45,902 nt of DNA from CAKOSP01 sp964370545 (GTDB taxonomy: Bacteria > Bacillota_I > Bacilli_A > RF39 > UBA660), in assembly GCA_964370545.1 (NCBI GenBank), contig CAYJJQ010000006.1, forward strand, positions 1 to 45,902. The letters run 5' to 3'. The position numbers and the translations under genes are program-made. Below, piece after piece: positions 7,208 to 14,654 of the stretch (its first letter is position 1; every line of letters starts with the position of its first letter). The notes beneath the pieces were generated by a model, which worked only from the letters and a program-made list of their open reading frames with translations, did not search any database and was not told the origin of the DNA.

Positions 7208-9184
7208 ATGAAGTTAAGTGATATTAAAAGTATTGGAGATAAGTCTGTTAAATTATTAAATAATTTATCTATATATACTCCTCAGAATTTACTAGAGCAT
7301 TATCCGTATAGATATAATATAATTAATATTACTGATATTAATAATAGTGAGGATAATATTTATATTAAAGCTACTATAGTAAGTGAACCTAAAGTAAGTT
7401 TTATAAAAAGAAATTTTAATAGATTATCATTTAAAGTAATAAGTAGTGATATAGAAGTAAATGTAGTAATATTTAATAGAGCATTTTTAAAACAAAATAT
7501 TACTATTAATAAAGATATAGTATTATACGGTAAATATAATAGTTTGAAAAATACTTTTTCAGCAGCAGATATTAAATTTAATATAGATGAAAATACAATA
7601 GAACCAGTATATAGATTAACAAGTGGTCTTAAACAAAGTTCAGTAAAGAAATTTATTAGTAGTGCTTTATCTTCTAATATTATTTTAGAAGATAAAGTGC
7701 CTACTTACATAACTGATAAATATAATTTTATTGCTAAAGATATAGCAATAAAAAATATTCATTTGCCTATGTGTTTAGAAGATATAAAAAAATCTAAAGT
7801 AAGATTAATTTATGAAGAGTTATTTGAATTTATGTTTAAAGTAAATTACTTAAAAGAAAAAAATAAAAATACAGATGGTATAAAAAGAAGTATAGATAAA
7901 AATCATATAGATACATTTAAATCAAATTTAAAATTTGAATTAACAGTTGATCAAGAAAAAGCAGTTAATGAAATATATGATGATATGACTGATTCTAAAA
8001 GAATGAATAGATTAGTTTTAGGAGATGTAGGTAGTGGTAAAACAGTTATAGCAAGTTATGCTATTTATAACAATCATTTAAGTGGATATCAGAGTGCTTT
8101 TATGGTTCCTACAGAAATACTTGCCATGCAACATTATTTCAGCTTAAAGAATAGTTTAAGTAAGTTTAATATATGTGTTGATATAATAACTGGTAAGATG
8201 ACTACTAAAGAAAAGAAAATGATTAAAGAAAGATTATTAAATGGGGAGATTAACTTACTTATAGGTACACATTCATTAATAAGTGATGAAGTAGTATTTA
8301 ATAATTTAGGATTAGTTATTACAGATGAGCAACATAGATTTGGAGTTATGCAAAGAAAGAATTTGGAAAATAAAGGAGATAATCCAGATATACTATATTT
8401 ATCTGCTACTCCTATACCTAGAACATATGCTTTAATATTATATGGGGATTCAGATGTATCTATTATTAAAACTAAACCAATAGGTAGAAAAGAAATAAAT
8501 ACAAAAGTAGTTAAAGAAAAAGATATAAAAGAAGTATTACTTAAAATGTTAGAAGAAATTAAAAATAATAGACAAGTATTTGTTGTTTCTCCTTTAATAG
8601 AAGATAATGAAGAAACAAGTTTAAATAGTGTTAATGAACTTAAGAATAAACTTAATAGAGCATTTAATGATAAAATTATTATTGATATAGTACATGGTGC
8701 TATGAAAGAAAAAGAAAAAGATTTAATAATGACTAAATTTAAAAATAATGAAATAAATATATTAATATCTACTACTGTAATAGAAGTAGGTATAGATATA
8801 CCTAATGCAACTGTAATGACTATATTTAATGCAGAAAGATTTGGTCTTGCTACTTTACATCAGTTAAGAGGTAGAGTAGGTAGAAATGATTATCAGTCAT
8901 ATTGTTATTTAATAAGTGATAGTGATAATGCTAGATTAAAAGTAATGGAAGAATCTAATGATGGTTTTTATATTACTGAAAAGGATTTTGAAAATAGAAA
9001 AGAAGGAGATCTTTTTGGAGTAAGACAAAGTGGTGATATGGTATTTAAAATAGCTGATTTAAAAAGAGATTATCAAATTGTAATGCAAGCTCAAAAAGAT
9101 GCTGAACAGTACGTAAAAGAAAAAAAATATTTAGAAGATTCATATTATAATAATTTAATAAATGAATTTAATACTATAACGTAA
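7208..9184 (+). CDS. recG: ATP-dependent DNA helicase RecG
   Basis: A 658-residue SF2 translocase that remodels stalled replication forks and Holliday junctions. The N-terminal wedge (OB-fold) domain covers roughly residues 1-190. Walker A is GDVGSGKT (272-279), the DExH box is DEQH (373-376), and LSATPIPRT, TTVIEVGIDIPNA and the RecG-typical QLRGRVGRNDYQSYC follow. The end (KEGDLFGVRQSG and beyond) matches the RecG C-terminal region. The ATG at 7208 is chosen because aggtgg (7199-7204) precedes it and the promoter lies directly upstream. The frame is open earlier, but that stretch covers the promoter. The next gene follows 12 bases downstream and may be co-transcribed. Confidence 0.95.
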   Translation: MKLSDIKSIGDKSVKLLNNLSIYTPQNLLEHYPYRYNIINITDINNSEDNIYIKATIVSEPKVSFIKRNFNRLSFKVISSDIEVNVVIFNRAFLKQNITINKDIVLYGKYNSLKNTFSAADIKFNIDENTIEPVYRLTSGLKQSSVKKFISSALSSNIILEDKVPTYITDKYNFIAKDIAIKNIHLPMCLEDIKKSKVRLIYEELFEFMFKVNYLKEKNKNTDGIKRSIDKNHIDTFKSNLKFELTVDQEKAVNEIYDDMTDSKRMNRLVLGDVGSGKTVIASYAIYNNHLSGYQSAFMVPTEILAMQHYFSLKNSLSKFNICVDIITGKMTTKEKKMIKERLLNGEINLLIGTHSLISDEVVFNNLGLVITDEQHRFGVMQRKNLENKGDNPDILYLSATPIPRTYALILYGDSDVSIIKTKPIGRKEINTKVVKEKDIKEVLLKMLEEIKNNRQVFVVSPLIEDNEETSLNSVNELKNKLNRAFNDKIIIDIVHGAMKEKEKDLIMTKFKNNEINILISTTVIEVGIDIPNATVMTIFNAERFGLATLHQLRGRVGRNDYQSYCYLISDSDNARLKVMEESNDGFYITEKDFENRKEGDLFGVRQSGDMVFKIADLKRDYQIVMQAQKDAEQYVKEKKYLEDSYYNNLINEFNTIT

Positions 9185-9196
9185 GGAGGAATAAAA

Positions 9197-9529
9197 ATGT
9201 TATTAGTAAATACTGATTCAATACCAGGTAAAAAGTTGGAAGTGATTGGGTTAGTGTCAGGAAATCACATTCATGTTGAAAATGTTTCACTAATGAGATC
9301 TACACTTACCAAATCAGATTTAGATAGATATGCTAAAACAATGAATCATGCAAGAAAAATGGCAACAGAAAAAATGATAGAAGAAGCAAAAAAACTTGGT
9401 GCAAATGTTATACTTAATGTTAAATTTTCAACATCAAATATCGTTAAAGCTTCATCGGGACAAAAAGGTTACCATATTAATGAAACGATTGGCTATGGAA
9501 CGGCTGCAAAAATAGTAAAGTGTAAATAG
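9197..9529 (+). CDS. YbjQ/UPF0145 family protein (putative heavy-metal-binding)
   Basis: A 110-residue protein of the YbjQ (DUF74) family: small soluble proteins that form pentamers and have been suggested to bind metals, with no proven role. Family features visible are the early strand-turn around IPGKKLEVIGLVSGN, the central helix ARKMATEKMIEEAKKLGANVILNVKF and the closing GYGTAAKIV. A strong ribosome binding site (aaggagga, 9183-9190) precedes the ATG and the gene lies 12 bases after recG, so translation from the same messenger is likely. The N-terminus is about the usual length. Confidence 0.8.
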   Translation: MLLVNTDSIPGKKLEVIGLVSGNHIHVENVSLMRSTLTKSDLDRYAKTMNHARKMATEKMIEEAKKLGANVILNVKFSTSNIVKASSGQKGYHINETIGYGTAAKIVKCK

Positions 9530-9552
9530 AATAAAAATTAATTTCAAATTTA

Positions 9553-9581
9553 TTGACAAAATACGGATACTATTATACTAT
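9553..9581 (+). promoter_or_regulatory. Promoter of the candidate small RNA at 9588
   Basis: A perfect TTGACA at 9553-9558; a 17-bp spacer leads to TACTAT (9576-9581), while TATACT at 9574 gives 15 bp. No coding start follows it, only the structured RNA and its terminator. Confidence 0.6.
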
Positions 9582-9587
9582 TATTAT

Positions 9588-9686
9588 AGCATGATAGTAA
9601 TCATGCTACTTGATCACTCTTACGCTTTAAAATGTGAGAGAAAGATCAACCAAAACCCCCTGAGGAGCCGAAAGGCTCCGTTTTTT
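9588..9686 (+). ncRNA. Candidate small RNA, about 100 nt, with CCCCCUGA loop and terminator
   Basis: The stretch lies between a promoter and an intrinsic terminator and encodes no protein. Hairpin 1 is a perfect 8-bp stem (tagcatga 9587-9594 / tcatgcta 9601-9608). Hairpin 2 has an outer stem ttgatc (9610-9615) / gatcaa (9644-9649) and an inner stem ctcttac (9617-9623) / gtgagag (9634-9640). An unpaired C-rich stretch ending ccccctga (9656-9663) follows, then the terminator ggagcc-gaaa-ggctcc (9664-9679) and six T. C-rich single-stranded loops are typical of Firmicute regulatory RNAs that pair with Shine-Dalgarno sites; that role is inferred. Similar 3' modules recur at 11366 and 22713. I do not recognise it as a named RNA family. 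Confidence 0.6.
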
Positions 9687-9687
9687 A

Positions 9688-9716
9688 TTGAATATTATAA
9701 TATTATACTTTATAAT
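9688..9716 (+). promoter_or_regulatory. Promoter of the first paralogous membrane-anchored protein
   Basis: TTGAAT (9688-9693), 17-bp spacer, TATAAT (9711-9716), starting at the end of the small RNA's T run. Almost the same promoter sits at 10510-10538. Confidence 0.8.
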
Positions 9717-9732
9717 TATATTGGAGGATAAG

Positions 9733-10470
9733 ATGAAAGAAAAAATTTCAGAAAACAAAAAATTAATAATAATTGGAGTATTAGTATTATTACTAGTAGG
9801 TATATCAGCATTCTTTTTATTAAAAGAAGATAAAACTGAAGAAGTAGATAGATATGCAAATATGACAGATGAAGAAATTATAGCAGAAGGATTTGATAAT
9901 ATTGAAAAACTTAATTCTTTTCAAGTAAACGCAGAAAGTAATAGAGAATCAAATGATATTACTTATGCACCAAATTTTAGTTATGAAAGCACAGTATTAA
10001 ATGATTTAGAAAATATGATTATACATGCAAAGTTTGATGAAGTATTAAATGGTGAAGAAAGCTTTAGAGAATACTATCATAAGGTTGAAGGTGATACTTA
10101 TATGCTCTTTAATTATTATGAGGGTGAGTGGTTTTATGAAGATAGAGAATTTACTGGTACATTTTACACAATTGATTTCTTTAGAGATATAATAGATAAA
10201 CATGAATATACTTCTACTAGAGAAGATGGTAAATTAATTGTTAACATAGAATATGATTATGAAGACTTAAAAGATGAACCTAATGCAGAGTATTTTGATA
10301 AAGAAATGAAAGGTACTTACGAATTTGTTTTTGAAGATGGATATTTAATTGAATTCAGTAGTACTTTAGAAGATAGTAAAACAAAAGAAACAAATAATGC
10401 TACATATAATAACTTTAATAAAAAAATGAATATAGTTATTCCAGATGATGTATTAGAGTTAAAAGAATAA
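9733..10470 (+). CDS. Membrane-anchored extracytoplasmic protein, paralogue 1
   Basis: A 245-residue protein with a short basic start, one hydrophobic segment at about residues 11-30 (LIIIGVLVLLLVGISAFFLL) and a long acidic extracellular part. There is no lipobox cysteine, so it is anchored by the uncleaved helix. The outer part has a motif near residue 55 (NIEKLNSFQVNAESN) and repeated Y/W-rich strands (DTYMLFNYYEGEWFYED), resembling the one-domain beta-sheet fold of lipoproteins such as LppX/LprG; that likeness is only by pattern. The ATG at 9733 follows ttggagga; an earlier in-frame ATG overlaps the promoter. It is a clear paralogue of the next gene (shared SAFFLL, EGEWFYED/QGKWTYEE and YEFVFEDGYLIEF/YEFTFEKGYLIEY blocks). 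Function unknown. Confidence 0.75.
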   Translation: MKEKISENKKLIIIGVLVLLLVGISAFFLLKEDKTEEVDRYANMTDEEIIAEGFDNIEKLNSFQVNAESNRESNDITYAPNFSYESTVLNDLENMIIHAKFDEVLNGEESFREYYHKVEGDTYMLFNYYEGEWFYEDREFTGTFYTIDFFRDIIDKHEYTSTREDGKLIVNIEYDYEDLKDEPNAEYFDKEMKGTYEFVFEDGYLIEFSSTLEDSKTKETNNATYNNFNKKMNIVIPDDVLELKE

Positions 10471-10480
10471 CATCCTGCTC

Positions 10481-10509
10481 ATGAGCCAAAAAATTGGCTC
10501 ATTTTTTTA
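10481..10509 (+). terminator. Intrinsic terminator between the paralogues
   Basis: atgagccaa (10481-10489), AAAA loop, ttggctcat (10494-10502), then seven T. Confidence 0.9.
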
Positions 10510-10538
10510 TTGAATATTATACTAAAGTATTTTATAAT
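10510..10538 (+). promoter_or_regulatory. Promoter of the second paralogue
   Basis: TTGAAT (10510-10515), 17-bp spacer, TATAAT (10533-10538): same hexamers and spacing as at 9688, again fused to the preceding terminator's T run. Confidence 0.8.
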
Positions 10539-10554
10539 TTACTTGGAGGATAAA

Positions 10555-11289
10555 ATGAAAGATATAGTATTAAAAAATAAGAAAATAATAGTAATGGTGA
10601 TATTATCACTGATAATAGGTATAACAGCATTCTTTTTACTAAATAATAATGAGATAAAAGAAAATGAAAAAAATGATAACACTGTTAATTATACAGATGA
10701 AATTAATGAAGCGCTTGATAATATGGAAAGTTCTGATTCATTTGTAGCAAATAGCTATTTCAATATCATATCTGATGATATTGAAAGAATGCATAATTTT
10801 AAAAGTGATAGAACTGCAGTGTATGATATCAAAAATAAAATATTACACATCGAATTAACTGAAGAAATTAATGGAGTAAAAAACAGTAGTGAGTTATATC
10901 AAAAGGTAGAAGATAATACAAGTAAAATGTACAATTATAATCAAGGGAAGTGGACTTATGAAGAAAATGATTATGATGGATATTTTTATAATATAAACTT
11001 TATAAGGGATCAGTTAGGTTATGCGACATATACTGCTACTAAAGAAGGCAATAAGTTAATTGTAAAGGCTACATATACAACAGAAACTATGTTAAATAAG
11101 GAAATTGCAAAGTACTTAGATCCAGAAGCTACATATTCATATGAATTTACATTCGAAAAAGGATATTTAATTGAGTATAAAATAGATACAGAATCCAGTT
11201 ATTATACTGAAAATAATGGTGGAACATTTTCTAACTTTAATGAAAAAGTAGATATAAATATACCATCTGAAGCATTAAAAGTAGAATAA
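10555..11289 (+). CDS. Membrane-anchored extracytoplasmic protein, paralogue 2
   Basis: A 244-residue paralogue of the preceding gene with the same plan: basic start, one membrane helix (about residues 10-29), then an acidic outer domain rich in Asn, Glu and Tyr. Shared blocks include the 'DNMESSDSFVANS' position (NIEKLNSFQVNAES in the first copy), QGKWTYEE and FEKGYLIEY. The ATG at 10555 follows ttggagga, identical to the first copy's site. Separate promoters and an intervening terminator mean the two are expressed independently despite adjacency, so they arose by tandem duplication with the regulatory region included. The hairpin at 11375 may end its transcript. Function unknown. Confidence 0.75.
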   Translation: MKDIVLKNKKIIVMVILSLIIGITAFFLLNNNEIKENEKNDNTVNYTDEINEALDNMESSDSFVANSYFNIISDDIERMHNFKSDRTAVYDIKNKILHIELTEEINGVKNSSELYQKVEDNTSKMYNYNQGKWTYEENDYDGYFYNINFIRDQLGYATYTATKEGNKLIVKATYTTETMLNKEIAKYLDPEATYSYEFTFEKGYLIEYKIDTESSYYTENNGGTFSNFNEKVDINIPSEALKVE

Positions 11290-11365
11290 TATAAAACATA
11301 AAGTATATATAACTGTTGTTGAACTATTGGAAGGAACAATTAAATAAGAATGAAAAAGGGGATAA

Positions 11366-11381
11366 CCCCCTGAAGGAGAGC
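11366..11381 (+). repeat. 16-bp direct repeat, left copy (possible attL)
   Basis: ccccctgaaggagagc is identical to 22714-22729 in the same orientation. The two copies enclose the KAP gene, the integrase remnant, the type I restriction locus and an orphan gene. They may be attachment-site duplicates, or simply two members of the CCCCCTGA terminator family. Confidence 0.45.
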
Positions 11382-11404
11382 TAGTAATAGTTCTCCGTTT
11401 TTTT
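11366..11404 (+). ncRNA. Second CCCCCUGA-plus-terminator module (small RNA 3' end or terminator)
   Basis: ccccctga (11366-11373) precedes a 9-bp stem ggagagcta (11375-11383) / tagttctcc (11388-11396) closed by a GTAA tetraloop, then seven T (11398-11404). The C run is itself able to pair with gggg at 11358-11361. The layout copies the 3' end of the RNA at 9588. I see no convincing promoter for a separate RNA here, so it may only end the upstream gene's transcript. Confidence 0.5.
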
Positions 11405-11631
11405 ATGCCCTTAAATAAAAGGATTGTTATACTTACATAGTATTACTTAAAGTCTTCCGGTACCATTTAGGTACCAACAGCTATTTTAAAGAGGTTTTTT
11501 AAGCAGTAAATAAGGCGTATTTACGATTTATTATAGATGTTGTGGAAGCTTATATTTACTAGGATATTCTTATTATAACTTACTTATTAATATTGTTGTA
11601 ATTATATACCTGAAGAGGAGTATTTGTTAGT
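11405..11631. other. Non-coding stretch at the left side of the island
   Basis: No gene with a start and ribosome binding site. It holds ggtacc twice (11460 and 11471), the 11-mer tttaggtacca (11466-11476) that recurs at 22578, and ttacgatt (11521), which resembles the repeats at 22610-22698. Confidence 0.5.
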
Positions 11632-11670
11632 GTCCAGTCATAACCGGACGGTGTCCGGACAAGTGTGGAC
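11632..11670. promoter_or_regulatory. Nested GC-rich dyad upstream of the KAP NTPase gene
   Basis: Symmetric layout: GTCCA (11632-11636), seven bases, CCGGAC (11644-11649), GGT, GTCCGG (11653-11658), seven bases, TGGAC (11666-11670). It stands out as GC-rich in AT-rich DNA and ends about 30 bases before the promoter. It could be a regulator's operator, a recombinase core site, or an RNA structure. Confidence 0.55.
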
Positions 11671-11701
11671 GATTGGTCAATAATTTAGTTAAAAAGGTTT
11701 A

Positions 11702-11729
11702 TTGTTTTGCGCTTTTATGGTAGTATATA
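11702..11729 (+). promoter_or_regulatory. Likely promoter of the KAP NTPase gene
   Basis: TTGTTT (11702-11707), 16-bp spacer, TATATA (11724-11729). The 13-mer agtatatataact around the -10 also occurs at 11302-11314. Confidence 0.5.
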
Positions 11730-11754
11730 TAACTAAATAAAGGAGTGGTATGAT

Positions 11755-13509
11755 ATGAAAGCTGATGAAATAAATAAGATATTATTAAATTTAGAGAATA
11801 AAAATATTTACAAAAAAATATTTATTAATGGAAAGTGGGGAATAGGTAAAAGTCATTATATTGAAAAATATGTTTTTACTAAAAATAAAAAAGGAGAAAA
11901 AAAATTAAATAAAAATATTGTATATATTAGTTTATTTGGTAAAAATAATTATGATCAAATTTTATCTGCTATGGTTGATAATATAGCAGAAAATAGCAGA
12001 TTAGATAAAAAAATGGCAAATAAATTAAAAAATTTTTTGAAAAATTCTGGAATTAATTTTAGTTTTTCTAAAGCGGGTTTTAATTTGGCTTTTAGTTATA
12101 ATGTGAATATTATTAAGCAATTTTCAAGTTTATTAAAAAAGGAAGACAAAAAATTAATTGTAGTTGTTGATGATTTTGAAAGGAAAAGCGAAAACATTTC
12201 TTTAATAGATGTTTTAGGATTGTTGGAAGAACTTTCTTTGTATGAAAACGTAAATATAGTCTTGATAGCGGATGAAACAAAAATAATAGAAACAGAAAAA
12301 TGGAAATCATTTAAAGAAAAATTTATAGAAAAAGAATATAAAATAGCAACATATTCTGATACCGCTATAGAAATTATATTAGAAAAAAATATAAGCGATG
12401 TTATAAAAATAAATAATGAAATAAAAGAAAAATTTAAAGAATTTTTTTATAAACATAATGTTGTCAATTTAAGAACAATTATTAAGGGAGTGGGTTTATT
12501 TAAAGAAGTTTTAAATTTAATTGAATATACAAAAATTGAAGAATCAGTAAGGATAACATTATTATTTATATGCTTAGCTATCATTATAGATGATTTTGAA
12601 AAACAATATGTTCAGGAAGTAGAAAATAAAGAAATAATAGAAGGATTACCAATTGTTGAAGAAACTTATGAAGATAAAATCGCCAAAAATTATTTGAATA
12701 TATTAAATTATTCAACTAAATCATATTTGTTTATAAATTTTATCAAAGAAATTTACGATTCAAATATAAAAGATAACTCAATGGAAATATTGAAAAATTT
12801 AATAAAAAAATACAATAAAAAAGATGAACCAAATCAAACATTTTATTTATCAGAGTTTGAAATGAAGAAAAAATTGAAAAAAATATATAATAACATAATA
12901 AACAAAAAATACGTATTTATAGATTTCGATTTACTTATGGATGATATATACTATCTTATAGAATATGATGAAACTTTTAAGTTAAATATAGATGAAAATA
13001 ATTTAAAAGAACATTTTAATGAAATTTTATTTGATAATGTTTATAAAGTAGATAAAACACCTTATGAAAATGTTATTGATCACTTTATGGCAATCCATAA
13101 GGAGTCTAGACAATTAACTGAATTTATTAACTATTATAACGAACAAGTTAATAAAAGAATATATGTTGATTCTTTAAATAAAATAAAAGAACAGTTTATC
13201 CTAGGGAATTTTGATACAAATATATTGAAGAATTTAGAGTTAAAGTTGATTGACAATAATATAAATACTGAAGAAGAAAAAAATATTAAAGTTCTTTTAG
13301 AAGAAAACAATTATTTTATCCCTGATTTATCAAAAGATATTTTAAATAATAAATGGAGTTGGACTCATGAAATTTGGAGAATAATATATAATTCAAAATC
13401 AGATATATTAAAAGAAGGTCTTAATAATTATTCTGACAAGAAAAAAAACGAAAATCCTTTAATTGCGAAAAGAATTGGATACTTACAAAGTTATAGGCCA
13501 TTAAAATAA
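11755..13509 (+). CDS. KAP-family P-loop NTPase, probable defence protein
   Basis: A 584-residue protein with Walker A NGKWGIGKS (about residues 25-33) and Walker B LIVVVDDFER (134-143), the pattern of KAP NTPases (STAND-like P-loop ATPases, several involved in phage exclusion). There is a possible sensor region LIADETK near 195. The rest is a long helical, Lys/Asn-rich region with one hydrophobic stretch (VRITLLFICLAIII, about residues 265-280) but no clear paired membrane helices of the classical KAP insert. The C-terminal 300 residues match nothing I know and may be the effector or sensor. A clean ribosome binding site (aggagtgg) precedes the ATG. Its codons are even more AT-rich than the neighbours' (long A runs), suggesting acquisition. 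The 3' end overlaps the convergent integrase remnant by 19 bases. Confidence 0.7.
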   Translation: MKADEINKILLNLENKNIYKKIFINGKWGIGKSHYIEKYVFTKNKKGEKKLNKNIVYISLFGKNNYDQILSAMVDNIAENSRLDKKMANKLKNFLKNSGINFSFSKAGFNLAFSYNVNIIKQFSSLLKKEDKKLIVVVDDFERKSENISLIDVLGLLEELSLYENVNIVLIADETKIIETEKWKSFKEKFIEKEYKIATYSDTAIEIILEKNISDVIKINNEIKEKFKEFFYKHNVVNLRTIIKGVGLFKEVLNLIEYTKIEESVRITLLFICLAIIIDDFEKQYVQEVENKEIIEGLPIVEETYEDKIAKNYLNILNYSTKSYLFINFIKEIYDSNIKDNSMEILKNLIKKYNKKDEPNQTFYLSEFEMKKKLKKIYNNIINKKYVFIDFDLLMDDIYYLIEYDETFKLNIDENNLKEHFNEILFDNVYKVDKTPYENVIDHFMAIHKESRQLTEFINYYNEQVNKRIYVDSLNKIKEQFILGNFDTNILKNLELKLIDNNINTEEEKNIKVLLEENNYFIPDLSKDILNNKWSWTHEIWRIIYNSKSDILKEGLNNYSDKKKNENPLIAKRIGYLQSYRPLK

Positions 13510-14254
13510 AAAGCTAGGAAAAATAAAATATAGCTTTCTTCTATATCTAAACTATCAAATGTATCTACTATACCAGTCATGGTATTAGTAAACATATGAG
13601 AGTAAGTATTAAGTGTTTCTTCTATTTTTGTATGACCTAAGTATTTAACTACCATAGTTATATTAGTTTCTTTATCAATAAGTAAAGAAGCACAAGAGTG
13701 TCTAAAATCATGAGTTCTTATTTCTTTAAGATTGGCTTTTTTAGCCATATCTCTTTTAGAATTTCTGATAACAGATGCTGATATTGGAAAAGCATCGTCA
13801 CAAACAAAATAATCATCAGTGAATCCATTAACCTTCGTTGCATCTTCTTTAAGCATTTGAAGTTTTTTAGGGATAGATAAGGTTCTTATGTTACTATTAG
13901 TCTTTGGAACGCAGAAAACAAAATTTTTAATTAATCCAGATCTAGTTGTAATTTGTTTGCAAATAGATATAGTTCTTCTAGTAAAATTAATATCTTTCCA
14001 CTGAAGACCGATAAGTTCACCTCGTCTTAATTCACAGAAGTAAAGTATCTCATAAATTATTTTAACTCTGTTATCTTTGGCAAATGTTAAGAAATATTTA
14101 AATTCATCATAAGTGTAATATAACATTTCTTTTTTTATTTCATTAGGATTATTAAAGTTAGTCATTTTAGGATATACTTTAACAAAGTTAAATTCATACC
14201 ATGCAGTAGGATAATTTAAAATAGATTTTAATTTACAACAATTAGTGCATATTT
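13491..14254 (-). pseudogene. Tyrosine integrase, 5'-truncated remnant
   Basis: The catalytic domain of a phage/ICE-type tyrosine recombinase is intact: Arg in CELRRGELIGL, the HDFRHSCASLL box (His-x-x-Arg), LGHT, and the nucleophile Tyr in NTYSHMF. The family's arm-binding and SAM-like core-binding domains (about 150 residues) are missing. The frame is open upstream of the first ATG (14165) as far as a TAA at 14253-14255, and that stretch still reads like the interdomain linker, but no start with a ribosome binding site exists. The end is also odd: after the usual final helix the frame runs on through a hydrophobic tail into the KAP gene's 3' end. It is probably inactive, a fossil of the element that brought the island. 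Confidence 0.75.
13509..13540 (+). terminator. Weak terminator-like hairpin after the KAP gene
   Basis: aaagcta (13510-13516) pairs with tagcttt (13531-13537), with a 14-base loop; the tail is only tttcttct. It lies within the last codons of the integrase remnant. Confidence 0.4.
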
Positions 14255-14518
14255 AACTCTCAATAAATTAATAACTTCACTTTTGACTTTGGTTTTATTT
14301 TCATGAAAGATATCAACTAAGTTTTTAGCAGTTTCATACTCTAAATCAAAAGTAGATTCATACATAGCACTTCTGTAATATGCATTAGCAATGTAATAAG
14401 CAATCATTTCGGGCATGATATAACTTTCAATAAATTCATCATAGTTATCCAGAAATGGTTTTAATATGGTGTTGTATTCTTCATCAGTGATATCTTCACC
14501 GGTTTCAGGTTTTATCAA
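14228..14518 (-). CDS. Small acidic helical protein of unknown function
   Basis: A 96-residue protein that I do not recognise. The start is TTG at 14518, seven bases after a perfect AGGAGG on the minus strand, so translation is well supported. The sequence begins MIKPETGEDITDEEYNTI, is acidic and probably helical, and is Tyr-rich in the middle (AYYIANAYYRSAMYES). Its stop overlaps the open frame of the truncated integrase by 27 bases, so it may have been fused to, or have replaced, the lost integrase N-terminus. It does not resemble an arm-binding domain. It is transcribed away from hsdM, whose promoter lies within 60 bases. It could be an excisionase-type or regulatory gene of the element; that is only a guess from position. 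Confidence 0.6.
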   Translation of the reverse strand: MIKPETGEDITDEEYNTILKPFLDNYDEFIESYIMPEMIAYYIANAYYRSAMYESTFDLEYETAKNLVDIFHENKTKVKSEVINLLRVKYALIVVN

Positions 14519-14577
14519 AAATATTCCTCCTAACAGTTGTATTAATTGCTTAAATGATGGAAAATTACAAGTTTTAA

Positions 14578-14607
14578 TTCAAAAAGAGTTAATTTCTGTG
14601 ATATAAT
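14578..14607 (+). promoter_or_regulatory. Promoter of the hsdM-hsdS-prrC-hsdR operon
   Basis: TTCAAA (14578-14583), 18-bp spacer, and extended -10 TGA-TATAAT (14599-14607). It is the only clear promoter for the four overlapping or touching genes downstream. Confidence 0.7.
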
Positions 14608-14654
14608 GGCAGTATAGAAAATGATAGGAAGAAAAAATCAGGAGGTAATTATAT

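Noticed and set aside
11624..11683. Short frame starting TTG after gaagaggag, 19 codons
   Set aside because: It spans the nested dyad and matches nothing; the frame is more likely accidental.
14228..14518. The 96-residue gene as the missing integrase N-terminus joined by one simple frameshift
   Set aside because: Its sequence does not resemble an arm-binding or SAM-like domain, and it has its own strong ribosome binding site; a plain frameshift would not restore a normal integrase.
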